Shown here: one piece after another, positions 10,331 through 21,100 of the stretch | How positions within the stretch are numbered: the stretch's first letter is position 1 | How the letters are laid out: each line of letters begins with the position of its first letter | Source of the DNA: Setaria digitata | Taxonomy: Eukaryota > Nematoda > Chromadorea > Rhabditida > Setariidae | DNA length: 23,955 nt | Direction of reading: 5' to 3' | NCBI GenBank assembly: GCA_003640385.1 | Contig: RCAB01000725.1 | Coordinates: 1 to 23,955 of the forward strand | Made by a program: the position numbers and the translations under genes | Notes under the pieces: generated by a model | Told to the model about the DNA's origin: nothing | Database searches by the model: none | What the model saw: only the letters and a program-made list of their open reading frames with translations

Positions 10331-10391
10331 AACTTTGGAATATTTACAAAATTGCAAAATAAATTACACAAATGAGAGGGAGAAAGAGGGA

Positions 10392-10394
<3 letters not shown>

Positions 10395-10422
<28 letters not shown>
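10395..10422. repeat. (AG)14 dinucleotide microsatellite
   Basis: Fourteen pure AG units within a longer purine tract (about 10374-10439). The minus-strand open frame across it (10344-10541) gains its length from the Ser/Leu reading of this repeat. Confidence 0.9.
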
Positions 10423-10427
<5 letters not shown>

Positions 10428-10434
10428 AAGAAAG

Positions 10435-11020
10435 CGAAGAATTATGGATGAAATAATTCTACTAAACATAAATTGATTGACGTGAAATTTTGTCACTGAT
10501 GATTTGAATGACGTGGAGATTTCAACAAAATTTTCCATCACTTTAATGCTTTATTTTTACAATTTTACTAGTCTTATTGTCTATATTAATTAGCGCTAAT
10601 CAAGGGTTAATGATTGCTAAAACATAATGGATGGCATATATCGTTACAATAACCTACATATTATAATCTTATTTAATTAGCCAAAAAAAAAAAAAAAAAA
10701 AAAGGAAAAAATAAAACATTAACAATAATTATTAGCAAAGATTACATATAAAATCTGTTTAAATAATAAGTTGAAAATAATGAAAAAATTTAAAAATATT
10801 TGTTCATAATTTTAGATAAAATTTTTATAACTGCTTAATTAACACACATGTGTTAACAATTAAATTATTGGTAGTTATATGCAAACTAAACTCACTGCAT
10901 TCAGATCTAATTTCTTTTTTTTTTTTTTTTTTTCTATTTATTTTATTTAAATAGACTGAATTGCATCACTTATTCATTCAATTATGCCACAATTTCGTTA
11001 AATATAATTGCTAATTAAAT

Positions 11021-11063
<43 letters not shown>

Positions 11064-11597
11064 ATTTTGCTAAATATATCGTAATTATTCAAATTAACTA
11101 AAACTCACTCATTGATTCGAATTATGCAAGAGCATTTTGTGATGGCTGTTTGATAAAACATCCTTTACTAATTGAAATTTTGAAATGAATAATATTTCAA
11201 AATATTTTAAAGTAAGCCGAAACAGACGGCTACTTAGCGCATTGCACAGTGTGTGAAGAACATTCTTATATTTATCACTAACAACTGCCAAATGGATGAC
11301 TTCGTTTCATTCAAAACTTTTATGCTACAGAGAAAAATTTCCCCAAACAGCCTTTTAACATTTGAGAAACAGAATGAAAATGTTATTATATAAATTTATT
11401 TTCTTCTCCACAAAATTTGCTTTTTAATAAAATGATAAATTTATTGAATTATTTCAATTTTGATGAGCAATAAAATTATTCACTTCATAATAGTGATGCC
11501 AAATTTATTGAATAATTTTAATTTTTATTATCAGTAAAATTTGCCATTTAACAAAGATGATAAATTTACTGAGTAATTTTGCTTTCTATTTTTCTTT
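10435..11597. other. A/T-rich noncoding stretch
   Basis: No gene recognised. A runs near 10683, a T run near 10915 and an AT microsatellite (listed separately) are present. From about 11380 to 11590 a loose repeat of phrases like AAATTTATTGAATAATTT and TGATAAATTTA recurs about every 60 bases, a weak tandem signal. The minus-strand frame 11109-11291 shows no domain features. Confidence 0.6.
11024..11064. repeat. (AT)n dinucleotide repeat
   Basis: Fifteen pure AT units at 11024-11053, then a phase break and further AT units to 11064. Self-complementary, so it can form a cruciform. Confidence 0.92.
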
Positions 11598-11677
11598 TAC
11601 TATTATTATTATTATTGTTATTATTATTGTTGTTATTATTATTTATTGTTATTATTATTCATTATTATTATTATTAA
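11598..11677. repeat. (ATT)n trinucleotide repeat
   Basis: ATT units with GTT variants over about 80 bases. Confidence 0.85.
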
Positions 11678-12222
11678 AATGACTATTTTGCTTAATTTTT
11701 TTCTGCTACTTTTTTTTTTCGATAAAATATTTACAAAAGAAAAGCTAAATAAAAAACTTTTAGTTATGATAATAAATCATTTAATGAAATAATTAATCAT
11801 ACAAAAATAGGAGAAGAAAAAAAAAAAACTGAACTAAGAAGATAATAATCCAATTTGTTTTTAAAATTTTTACCAAAGCTAAATTATACCAAAATGATAA
11901 ATGAAAAAGAAATTTGCTTAAACAATTTCAATTTTTATTTTGTATAATCCTTTTTTCGTACTTTTTTTTTTTTTTTTTTCTTTTAAGCTCTATAACAGAA
12001 AATTTTAATTGTTGTAATTTTTAATTATTTTTTCGAGTCGCATTGAAATGGAAAAACAGAAGCAGCTTTTTTGCTTGCTAATTATTTCTTGCTAATTTGT
12101 ATTAAATTCTTACAAAACAAAGAATATATATATATTTTCGATATTTTAAAATATTGAATAAGAAATACATATATGAAAAAAAAAAAAAAAAAAAAAAGAA
12201 TGTAAATGTTATGCTGTAGACA
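11678..12222. other. A/T-rich noncoding stretch
   Basis: Only A+T-rich sequence with homopolymers (for example T19 near 11961 and A20 near 12178) and a short TA run at 12125-12136. Confidence 0.7.
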
Positions 12223-12420
12223 ATGGCACTATTCGATTCAGCTGATTTTCGAGCAAAAGCAGAGAAAATGTCCGATAGAAACTGTTATCATTGGACTTGA
12301 TCAGTGCTGATTGCACCAGCAATCATCATCATCAATATCATCATAATCATTGTCATTATCATTAGCATCATCATTACCATCATCATTCAATATCACTAAC
12401 GTACGAATCGAAAATAATTT
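12223..12420 (+). other. Small complex island: 25-codon ORF, hairpin and CAT repeat
   Basis: An ATG at 12223 opens a 25-codon frame ending TGA at 12298-12300. Its composition is balanced (it includes FDSADF and KMSDRNCYHW) but I recognise nothing in it. A perfect 7-bp hairpin (stem TGATTGC/GCAATCA, loop ACCA) follows at 12308-12325. A decayed CAT repeat lies at about 12320-12395. The ORF is too short to call a gene. Confidence 0.2.
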
Positions 12421-12726
12421 TGTTTTGTTTTTCGTTTTTCTTATTTTAGAATTGAAAATAGACGAATGAAATATTTGGCATTTTCTCGGCTACATCTATT
12501 TTTTAATGTAAAAGAGAATAAAATACTGATGAATAATATAAAATTAAATGAAATAATGAAAAAAAAAAAAATTATTTGAAAAGAAATACTATCAAATGTA
12601 GCGAACAAATGTTGTACATCTCATAATACAGTTATTAGTGTAATTAATTAATTAAATGTTGATGATATAATTTGTTTATAATAATTCTGTAGCAGTTTAC
12701 TGTAATTAACATAATTCATTGCAATT
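12421..12726. other. A/T-rich noncoding stretch
   Basis: Nothing recognisable; one A run near 12560. Confidence 0.65.
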
Positions 12727-13015
12727 TTAAAGTATACATAGTTTGTCTACGTATTTATGTACTTCTGTAAGCATAAGTGCACATCTACGTGTACTTATAT
12801 GATCCTGCACAAAACACGTATGTTTATGAGGATATACGTGTGCATATAGGTTTGTACGTACGTTCGTATACATTTCAGTACACGCATATGTCTTTGCATG
12901 CTTACGTTTGTACATACGTTGAAGACTTGATTGCTTACATGGTGATGCATGTCTTTGTATATGTGCGTGTACTTAACGCTACGTGAACGTATACCTGCAT
13001 ACATATACAAACACG
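12727..13015. repeat. Decayed TGTA/CATA-type repeat, alternating purine-pyrimidine
   Basis: About 290 bases rich in TACGT, GTACA, CATAC and TGCAT words. Many runs strictly alternate purine and pyrimidine, for example the 14-mer TACGTGTGCATATA near 12834 and the 16-mer GTATATGTGCGTGTAC near 12957. It is clearly richer in CG and CA/TG steps than the flanks. Overlapping open frames on both strands (12727-12915, 12777-12986, 12795-13010) arise because these words lack stop codons. I read it as an aged (TGTA)n-type microsatellite. Confidence 0.65.
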
Positions 13016-13478
13016 TGTTGAACTATTAAAGCAGTAAAATTCCTAAAGTTGACTGTATTTTAATTATTTGATAATTATTGATAAATAATAAAAAGATATC
13101 AGCGATATTTAATGCTTTAAAAAGAATTGAAAATCATGCATACAAATTCACTTTATCCTATTAATATATTATAATTTATGCAAATTAATTCATTATCAAT
13201 TCTCATTCCAGTTACAACCTTTTTAAATTTTTCATATTTCCAATTTTGATTAAATTCTACTAATGTAATATAGCGTTTCAGTTAGCATACATCAATTTTT
13301 ATATTTTTAATAATTCATTCGTTTTTTTTTTTTTTTTTTTAAACTAATATTTAATAAACTGTTACATATCACTTTGCATAAAATTGCTAACACTCAAATA
13401 TTAGTTTATTGAATATTAAGTTAATAAAAATTTCAAATGTAGCAATTAGAGTAAATAATCAAGCATACAGTACCAATT
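13016..13478. other. A/T-rich noncoding stretch
   Basis: No gene seen; T20 run near 13321. Confidence 0.65.
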
Positions 13479-13686
13479 ATAGCAATTAATCCGTACAATA
13501 CACACCCATACGTAATTTTTCCTTTTTTCTTTTTTGTTTGCTACATGGAAAACTAACAGATGGAAAAAAAAAAATTTTTACTCATTTAATTTTACGGTAC
13601 CGCTTGAAGCAAGTTTAAAATAATCCCCTTATGAATATAATATCAGTCATAGCACTAATTAATCCGTACAATAAACACCCATACAT
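13479..13686. repeat. Direct repeat pair spaced 173 bp
   Basis: A 34-38 base element is present at 13479-13512 and again at 13649-13686. Both contain ATTAATCCGTACAATA followed by MACACCCATACRT; the shared AATCCGTACA starts at 13488 and 13661, 173 bp apart. The spacer holds A/T runs and a short GGTACC-containing stretch. It may be the edges of an old tandem duplication or two copies of a dispersed element. No terminal inverted repeats or ORF were seen. Confidence 0.7.
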
Positions 13687-14188
13687 ACTGTATCACATTA
13701 CATCACTTAATCTATTACTTATTTCTGAGATAGTAGTTACGTAATTAACTAAGCGGCACAATCTTTTTTTTTTTTTTTTTTGAGTAGAAATTTTCACGCA
13801 ATTAAAAAAAAAAAAAGTACGGCTAATTAAGAGGAAAGAAAAACAAATGAAAAGCATTTGTTTTATTCAAATGACTATTTTTTAATCGTAATTTTTCATT
13901 CAAATAAATTAATTTTTTTTCACTTCTATATTCATACAAATCGTTCTTTTTTTTGATAAAATATTAAATGAAATGAAAAAATAAAAAAAAAAAAAAAATT
14001 CATTTAAACATTTAACATGAAGAATAAAAATGTATTTTTCACATAAACACTGTAACAAATATTTCGAAAAAGTTCATCCATTTTGCTCCTTCTTTCCTTC
14101 TTTTTTTTTTCTTTTTTTTTTTTTTTTCTCTTTTCATCTTCTTTCGTGTATTATTACCGCGTTCAAATTTTTTTTTTTTTTTTTTTTT
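13687..14188. other. A/T-rich noncoding stretch
   Basis: Mostly T and A runs, especially at 14100-14190. The plus and minus open frames between 14030 and 14323 are poly-Phe/Ser or poly-Lys readings of these runs and are not genes. Confidence 0.7.
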
Positions 14189-14238
14189 CCTTATCATCAT
14201 TATCACATCACATGATGATGATGATGATAGTGATAAGG
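14189..14238. repeat. Imperfect hairpin around a GATGAT repeat
   Basis: CCTTATCA at 14189-14196 pairs exactly with TGATAAGG at 14231-14238. The interior has ATC units on the left and GAT units on the right that can pair further. It may just be two facing triplet repeats. Confidence 0.5.
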
Positions 14239-14756
14239 CAGCGAAAGATGGATGAAAAATTGTAGGATAAAAATTGAGAGGTAAACGAGAAAGAAAATTA
14301 CGGAGCAGGAATGAGAGTAACAATAAAGGAAATTATCTTAAAAAGACATTTTATTTTATTTTATTTTTTTTTTTTCTTTTCTTTTACTTGATTAAAACAG
14401 TTTAATACACAAGTTGATGATAGATGAATAAAAATTCGGATGATAGATGAATAAAAATTTATCATTTTTTTTTTCCCCTTATCATCATCCATTACAATGA
14501 ATGATGCTCTCTAACGGAAATTACTTGTTTTTTTTTTTTGGGTTGATTGAATATCGTTTAAGAGGAACTTATAATTAATTAATCCTACACTTGTTACTTC
14601 GTTATTAGCAGTGTTTCTATGTAAGCAATGCCGAAATGTCCTTCTGATGACGAATCGTACACCCCCCCCTATCTCTTCCACCATATTCATTCCTTCTAAC
14701 ACAATCATTTACAAAATGAACGAATCATATTTCATACAGTACCAGTGAAATGGTCC
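14239..14756. other. A/T-rich noncoding stretch
   Basis: No gene accepted. A near-duplicate phrase GATGATAGATGAATAAAAATT occurs twice around 14415-14460. The minus-strand frame 14511-14708 has moderate composition but no recognisable domain or splice context. Confidence 0.55.
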
Positions 14757-15250
14757 TCAATTTATTCATTTATTTGTTTATTTATTTACGTCTTTCGTTT
14801 TTTTATTGACTCATTTGTTTATTTATTTGTTTGTATGATAATATGATGAAATAAAACAAATAAGCCATCACATTCACACGGTAACAAATGATTGTGTTTC
14901 GCAAGCGAATAGAATGATTTGTTTTCAATTTATTTATTTGCTCATTTATTTACTCATTTGCATAATTGCTTACTTATTATTTGTTCATTTTTTTTTTTTT
15001 TTTTTTGTATTTATAATGATATGTTGAAATAAATAATTAATCCCATCACATTCATTTAATAAACAAATCAACTTTCAAATACAATCATCAACTTTTAGTT
15101 TGTTCATTTATTTATGTTTCGTTGATCATAATATGTAATATAAATGAATAAATAATAAATAAATAACTCATCACAACCACGCAGTAAGCAATTCCTATTT
15201 TAAAACAAGCGGTATGGATTGCTTTTCAATTTATTTATTCATTTACTTAT
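14757..15250. repeat. Diverged tandem array, three to four long units
   Basis: A TCAATTTATTTATT-like block starts at 14757, 14925, about 15096 and 15226 (spacings 168, 171, 130). Each is followed by more ATTT units, a TGATAATATG-like block, a run of AAATAA, then CATCACA (14866, 15044, 15169) and a CACRCRGTAA..CAA..AAGCG..ATGATTTGTTTT-like tail in the best copies. The order of blocks is kept, so this is an old tandem array and not just a TTTA microsatellite. Noncoding. Confidence 0.65.
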
Positions 15251-16206
15251 TTTTGAACTAGTGACTGCTATAATAGTGCAACAAATATTCTGTAATTAAA
15301 TATCGAATATGAAAAGTGAAAAAATATGACACTTTTCATGTCTATGTCTAATCTCTAATATAACACATTACTGCTATAAATTTTGTGCATGATTAGTTGA
15401 ATTATGGACAAAATAATGATCAAAATACGGAATAAGTAAGGGAGAGATTTTCACATTTAAATTAAATTAAAATAAGGAGAACATTCTTCGGTAATGAATG
15501 AAAAAAAAAAAGAAAAAAAAACATGAAAATAATTTTGAAGCAAATAAAATGATGCGAAATAACTGTTGATATGGTTCTTTACAAGTTTAAATAAATTATA
15601 ATGGAATCGAATTGAAATAATAAAAAAGATTTTGCTTAAATAGTTGCTACAAACTCTAATTATATGGAGATTCGTTTCATACAATAATATCTTTCATATA
15701 GTTTTTCTATTAAAAAAAAAAAAAAAAAAAAAAAGGAAAGAACAAAAGAAAGACTGATAAATAAAATAGAAAATAAAACTAAAATGACAGCAACAAATTA
15801 ACTATATTAATAACAAATTACTAAAAATTTACTTCCATTTTCCGAAATTCATCATATTTAATTGTTTTCGCATTAATGTTGGAAAAACTTATTTTCATAG
15901 GCTATAATTTTAAAGGAAATGTTAAAGAAAATTATGTAGTAATAAATATATTTAAAGTGTGTTTTAAATTGCAAATGAAATCTGTGCCTAATGGAAAAAT
16001 AAATGGAAATTTATAAAAATTAAAAATGAAAATTTAATAGCATTTATACGGTGATGGTTCATTGATAATCTAACATTCGTTTCATCTTTGACGTCCCAAT
16101 TTTACCATCTTTCTTCCTCATACTAATTTGTCTTTTCTCTCCTCATCAATCGTTCTATCTTCATTTTATTGAATTTTCAGTTATTTATTAATTAATTCAT
16201 GTTTAT
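15251..16206. other. A/T-rich noncoding stretch
   Basis: No gene recognised; A23 at 15712-15734. The minus-strand frame 15457-15684 is Phe/Ser/Tyr-rich with no identifiable domain and is probably chance. Confidence 0.6.
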
Positions 16207-16389
16207 TTGTTGTTGTTGTTGTTGTTGTTATTGTTGTTGTTGTTGTTGTTGTTGTTGCTACTGCTGTTGCTACTAGTACTGCTCCTGCTAATGCTGTTTC
16301 TATTAATGTTAACAGTTACGATCGCGATAGCGTTGATAGCATCGATAGTACTGATTGCGGTAACGGTGATAGTGACGCTTGACACGGGT
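16207..16389. repeat. (TTG)17 repeat with a degenerate triplet tail
   Basis: Seventeen TTG triplets (16207-16257) with one TTA, followed by about 130 bases of diverged triplets in the same phase, mostly of the NTR, RCG and ATA types. This is why a hydrophobic Leu/Val/Ile frame stays open on the plus strand and an Asn/Ser frame on the minus strand. The Leu frame has no ATG; the nearest ATG (16199) reads the repeat as Cys. I treat it as a decayed microsatellite. Confidence 0.8.
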
Positions 16390-18658
16390 TTTGCTGTTAT
16401 TGATAATACTATCTATCAAAGAGTTGAATATTGTGTTACTAAAAACAGGTTTCTATTTCGTTAAGCCAATTAACAGTGTTTGTTAGTTAAGACATTTAAT
16501 TTCAAAATTTTGAACTGAACAAAATTGTTGAAGAAGACGTGTAAAACGATTGGCAAAAATAAAATGGTAATTCATTTTGCACCAAAAAAAAAAAGAAAAA
16601 AAAAACGAAAAAATTTTCTAAATATACAATAAAAAAATTAAAATGAGCAAAAAAAAAAAAAAAGAAAAAAAAAGAGAAAATAAAAGAATAGAAAGATAAG
16701 AAAAGAAAAAAAAAAAAAAAAAATGAAATGAAATGAAATGAAGCAAAACAATCATCATCATATCATTCGTTCCGTCTCTTTTTCCTCGTCGTCACACTGT
16801 TTCTTCAAATATTATTATTTTTTTAGCTGTTAATTAATTAATTAAAAAAAAAAAGAAACAGACAGGTAATGAAAGTTCTTCAATAATGCTACCTTTAATT
16901 CTTTTTTTTTTTTCTTTTCATCTTTGATTACAGTAATACATTTTTGTACATTAACAATGAAAAACTGATATTTTTTGATGGGTTAGAATTATCAGTATAT
17001 TTTTTGATTTTTGGCAGCAAATACTGTATTTAGTGAATTATAACATACCTAAGTTTATTCAATAATTTTCTCTTCTTCCTCTTTCACTTCCTTTTCTCTA
17101 ATAATTTGATTTATAGTAAAAGAAAGGAAGAATGGGAAATGTTTTTTTTTTTTTTTATCTTGATATCGAAAATAAATAAAAAAAAAAAAATGAAGAATTG
17201 TTTGAATTAATCGGAAAGAAAAAAGATTTGTTTTATTTATTTATTTATTTTTTCTTTTCTTGCTTAGAATTATAATAATCGGCATGAAATTGAAATCTTT
17301 TTATGCTTAAAATGATTATTGCTAAAGAGATAAACTAAGTGAAATTAATGCTAATCAAAAAATTTCATAGTGTTGCATTTTTAGTAACGAATCTTAAAAG
17401 GTATACATGCAATAGTGAGTGGTAAAAGAAAGGAAAATCAAGTTAATGACCGTATATGAATTCATAAATTTCCTTACTTAAAAAGGAGCAAAAAAAGGAA
17501 AAGAAAAAAAAAAAAAAAACCAGTTCTAATGAATCAATAATGAGAGTACGGTTTTTCTTTTGATATGATACTAATTAATTGTCCTTGAAAAATTGGAGAG
17601 GAGAAGGAGAAGGAAAAGGAAGAAGAAGAAGAAGAAGAAGGAAGAGGAAATGATGAAATGGGTAAAAGTTTTTCAAACAAACAAAATTAGAAAAGGAAAG
17701 AGGAAAGAAAAAAAGAACTTAATCCAAGAAGAATTATTTTTTTTTTTTTTTTTGAAATGATGATATTTTATTTGAAACAAGAAAAGGAAGATATTCTTTT
17801 TTTATTTAACAGTTATAGAAGTTTCAAAAGCTTATCACTGATAGGTGCTTGTATTATTATTTAGTAGATAATGAGCTGATAATATCTGAGCATATAATTC
17901 TCTAAAGGTTGATCATTTTTAGCAACACTATTGAAACAATTTTTTTTTTTTTTTTTCATTGCTTTTCAAATAAATGTTTCATGTGCATTATAACATAACA
18001 AGTTAAATTAAAAATTTTACCAATCATTATTCAAAATAAAAATAATGCAATTTGAACCAATTGGAGATAAAAAATTTGATCAAAATATGGAATCATTCTT
18101 CCCGTATATCATGTTATTTAGTTTAATATTAAAATAATGATAAAGTGATACCAAAAAAAAAAAAAGGAACGAAAATAATTTAGCAATAAAGCTGTGATTC
18201 TGAATTTAAAAAAAAAAAAAAAAAAAAAAAGAAAAAGAAAAAGCAAAAATGATATTCTAGATGAAAATGGATATGGCGAATATGTAGTTAATTGCGGCAT
18301 CATAAACTAGTTTAAAAAAAAAAAAAGTACTGTAAATTAATAGAATTAATGTATTTATGAATTGATAACAAAATGAAATAAAACTGATTACGTTTTCATT
18401 CTTGATTTGTTCAACTTCGTGCTCAAATTTCTTTCATACTCAAAAACAGAATTAACAAATTTGGCTTGTTTGACGAATAAATGTTTTAGTGCCAATTATT
18501 TTAAAAGCCAATGCAATTAGTTTAATTAGAAAGGAAATAATTAAATTTATTATTTTACATAAGCCAAATATACATGATTGCATAAGCAATAGTCAAATAA
18601 AAAGCTAGAAAGAACTGGAAAAATAGCGTGAAATGAAATATGCTGTAGGTTTGACGCA
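16390..18658. other. A/T-rich gene desert with purine tracts
   Basis: No gene seen. Contents include A tracts around 16580-16720, an (AAATG)4 at 16721-16740, a TTTA run near 17231, a GAA-rich purine tract at about 17596-17650, T runs near 17737 and 17940, and A23 at 18208-18230. The minus-strand frame 18118-18303 is a poly-Phe artefact. Confidence 0.7.
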
Positions 18659-18960
18659 ATGAATAACGAAGTATTCATCGCCTACGAACATCGTAAAGGT
18701 ATGAATGATTTGATTGGTAAAGATAGAAATATTTTATCATTATCATTACCGTTATCATTATCATCTTCATCATCGACAATAATGACAAATAATATCAACA
18801 CCAACACCGTTCATGATACTTTATAGGTACAGATATGGCATATTATTCGATGAAACGTAAATGATGAAGTGATTAGAGGTAGCAGGTACAGCCATGCATC
18901 ACAGTTTCATTACTATCACTACTATCACCATCATTATCATTATTAGGCTAACAAGAATGA
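18659..18960 (+). other. Island with a 55-codon ORF and CAT repeats
   Basis: ATG at 18659 opens a 55-codon frame to TAG at 18824-18826. The first 25 residues have balanced composition (it includes NEVFIAYEHRKG), and a donor-like GTATGA follows codon 13. The rest reads Ser/Leu from a CAT/TCA repeat (about 18736-18775). ATGAATA at 18659-18665 pairs with TATTCAT at 18672-18678. A further CAT repeat lies at about 18905-18945. I do not recognise the peptide; it is likely chance. Confidence 0.15.
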
Positions 18961-19969
18961 GAGTATAAACAATATTTCTCACCTTCTTATCCATTATCAA
19001 TTTTCATTTCATTCATTCATTTCACTCATGTTGATCATACCAATAATTTGCTTTCCATCTTAACCACATTTTGACATAATTTTACTGACAGTTAGTAAGG
19101 AATCTTTTAATTAATAGAAGTTTAAAAATTACTCACTCCTTTTTCTTTTTTTTTTTTTAGTCATACTTTTTCCTTACAGTAATTTTTCTTCCATTTTTTT
19201 TCTTTAATTTTTTCATTCAATTATTGCGCTAGATTAGGTTATTATAAGTACTGAAAAGTTATACTATTACTTTTAGAAGATTAGTAAAAACTGCTGATTG
19301 ATACTAATCATCTTATGAAATTTACACTTTATTCCAGAAGTTTACAACCATTTTAATCATTTAACAATTTGCAACTAATTAATATCATTAGCATATCACA
19401 AACTCCACAATGAATTTTTTCTTTATTACTCATTATCCTAATGATTTGAATAAAAAAAAAAAAAAAAAAGAAAAGAAAAAAATAGGTAAAGAAGAATTTA
19501 AGAAGGGAAAAAAGCAAAAGAAAGAAAAAACAATAATTAAATGGATGAATATTGAAAGGTCATTACGTATGTTGGTAACTAATCATTTCTGATAGTTATA
19601 AAAGGTATCATTATGAATTTCAATAAAAATGAATGATAATAAAGCGCAATCATGTAGATTACTGATAATAAAAGTAAGCAAAAAATAAAGCAAAAAATTT
19701 GACAGCATTAAAGCAAATTTATGATCTCTCCTTCACTCACTTAGTTTCCATTATCAGTTGTTATCAAAACAACTATGAAGATGATTTCATCAGTTCTCTG
19801 ATATGAACACACTATCAAGAATATCATATCAAACTGGAAGGGGGATGATACATTTGACTGAGAGAAGGAAGGGTTTTCCCCAGTCGGAACATTAAAATGT
19901 TTTGCTGTGTAATTTTCTCACGACAACTTAAATCCATAGCTGTTCAAACAACAGTCTAAAAATGCAGTA
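18961..19969. other. A/T-rich noncoding stretch
   Basis: Nothing recognised; T runs near 19146 and A runs near 19451. The frame 19410-19592 is mostly Lys from A runs. Confidence 0.65.
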
Positions 19970-20240
19970 CCATTAATTATTAATTAATAATAGTAACAAT
20001 GGTAATATGAATTATATAATAAGAATTGACAAGAACTATTATTAATATTGATGCCATTATTACTTGATTAATTAGTTAATTATTAATTAATCGCAACAAT
20101 AATTAATAATAATAAAAGCAATGAATGACAATAATTATAATAATAATAAATAGTAGTAATAATACATCCAATATTTTCTTTTTTATCAGCTAATAACAAT
20201 GAATGATTGTGAATAATGTTAGTAATAATGATATTAATGA
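19970..20240. repeat. Decayed (TAA/AAT)n repeat
   Basis: AAT, TAA and ATT triplets with many substitutions, including a self-complementary TTAATTATTAATTAAT-type stretch near 20073-20090. Confidence 0.6.
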
Positions 20241-20470
20241 TAGCAATATGATGTTTTAAGAAGTTTTACATCAGCTGCCAATGATTTTTGATGATGATCG
20301 CGATTTTTCCAAAGTGTTTGTGTGACATTGGCAAACTTCAATCGTTTGTTCATTTTCGTGCATGACTACCAATTTGTTGATTTTACATTGATTTTTACAA
20401 CGTCAGAATATTTCTGAATGACGCATATCTGTTCGTGATTGACGTAGATGAATTTGATTTAATTTAATTT
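20241..20470. promoter_or_regulatory. Complex island with three TGACG motifs
   Basis: This stretch has more balanced composition than its surroundings and no long homopolymer. It holds ACGTCA (20400-20405, the complement of TGACGT), TGACGCA (20419-20425) and TGACGTA (20440-20446) within 47 bases. These resemble CRE/ATF-type bZIP half sites. It lies about 1 kb upstream of the exostosin gene. A regulatory role is inference. Confidence 0.2.
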
Positions 20471-21100
20471 GCAACCTTTATCCATTCATTCATAAATATA
20501 TCTGTAAATTTAATTTAAACATTTACAGTCGTAACTTACGTTTGCCATATATTTTCTGTTGAACATCCAAATAATTATATCCACCCATTCATTAAATTTC
20601 CGTTTACTGCATAAATCAAATATGTTCTGATTGTAATTTTTCTCAGTGTAATTTTTTTTTTTTTTTTCAGCATATTGTTCAAATGTTTCATTTAAATTGA
20701 AATGTGTATAAAGCATCTAGGTTATTTATAATTTAGTGTAAATTTCACTTTACGCTGAAACTTCGAATATTTTCGTAAACTGATGTGAATTATGACAATA
20801 TTACATATTGTTTGATAACGTTTTGATTTATACATAACTACAGCTGATATTGCAGAATCTGTTCAAATTTCCACCAATACTTGAAAATTTTTTTGGAGAA
20901 TTTGGAAGGAGTCGGACAATGTGAAGTGTCTTATGCGAAAAAAAAAAAAACTGTTAATGCAAAATTTCAATTTTAATCAATTAATGCATTTTAAAACATT
21001 CTATGTTGATTAATATTTCCGGTATTTTCGAAATATATTCAAGAAAGAGATTTCTAAGCACATATTTAAATCTATCTCACTCTGTTCAAGTTAGAGTACA
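20471..21100. other. Upstream flank of the exostosin gene
   Basis: No gene called. The minus-strand frame 20510-20716 has a Lys run read from a T tract but otherwise mixed residues; no domain recognised. The composition becomes less homopolymeric toward 21100. Confidence 0.5.

Noticed and set aside
14030..14323. Frames on both strands with Phe, Ser or Lys runs
   Set aside because: They come from T tracts and carry no domain signal.
20510..20716. Minus-strand 68-aa frame with partly mixed residues
   Set aside because: It contains a Lys run from a T tract, and I see no start context, splice signals or family features.
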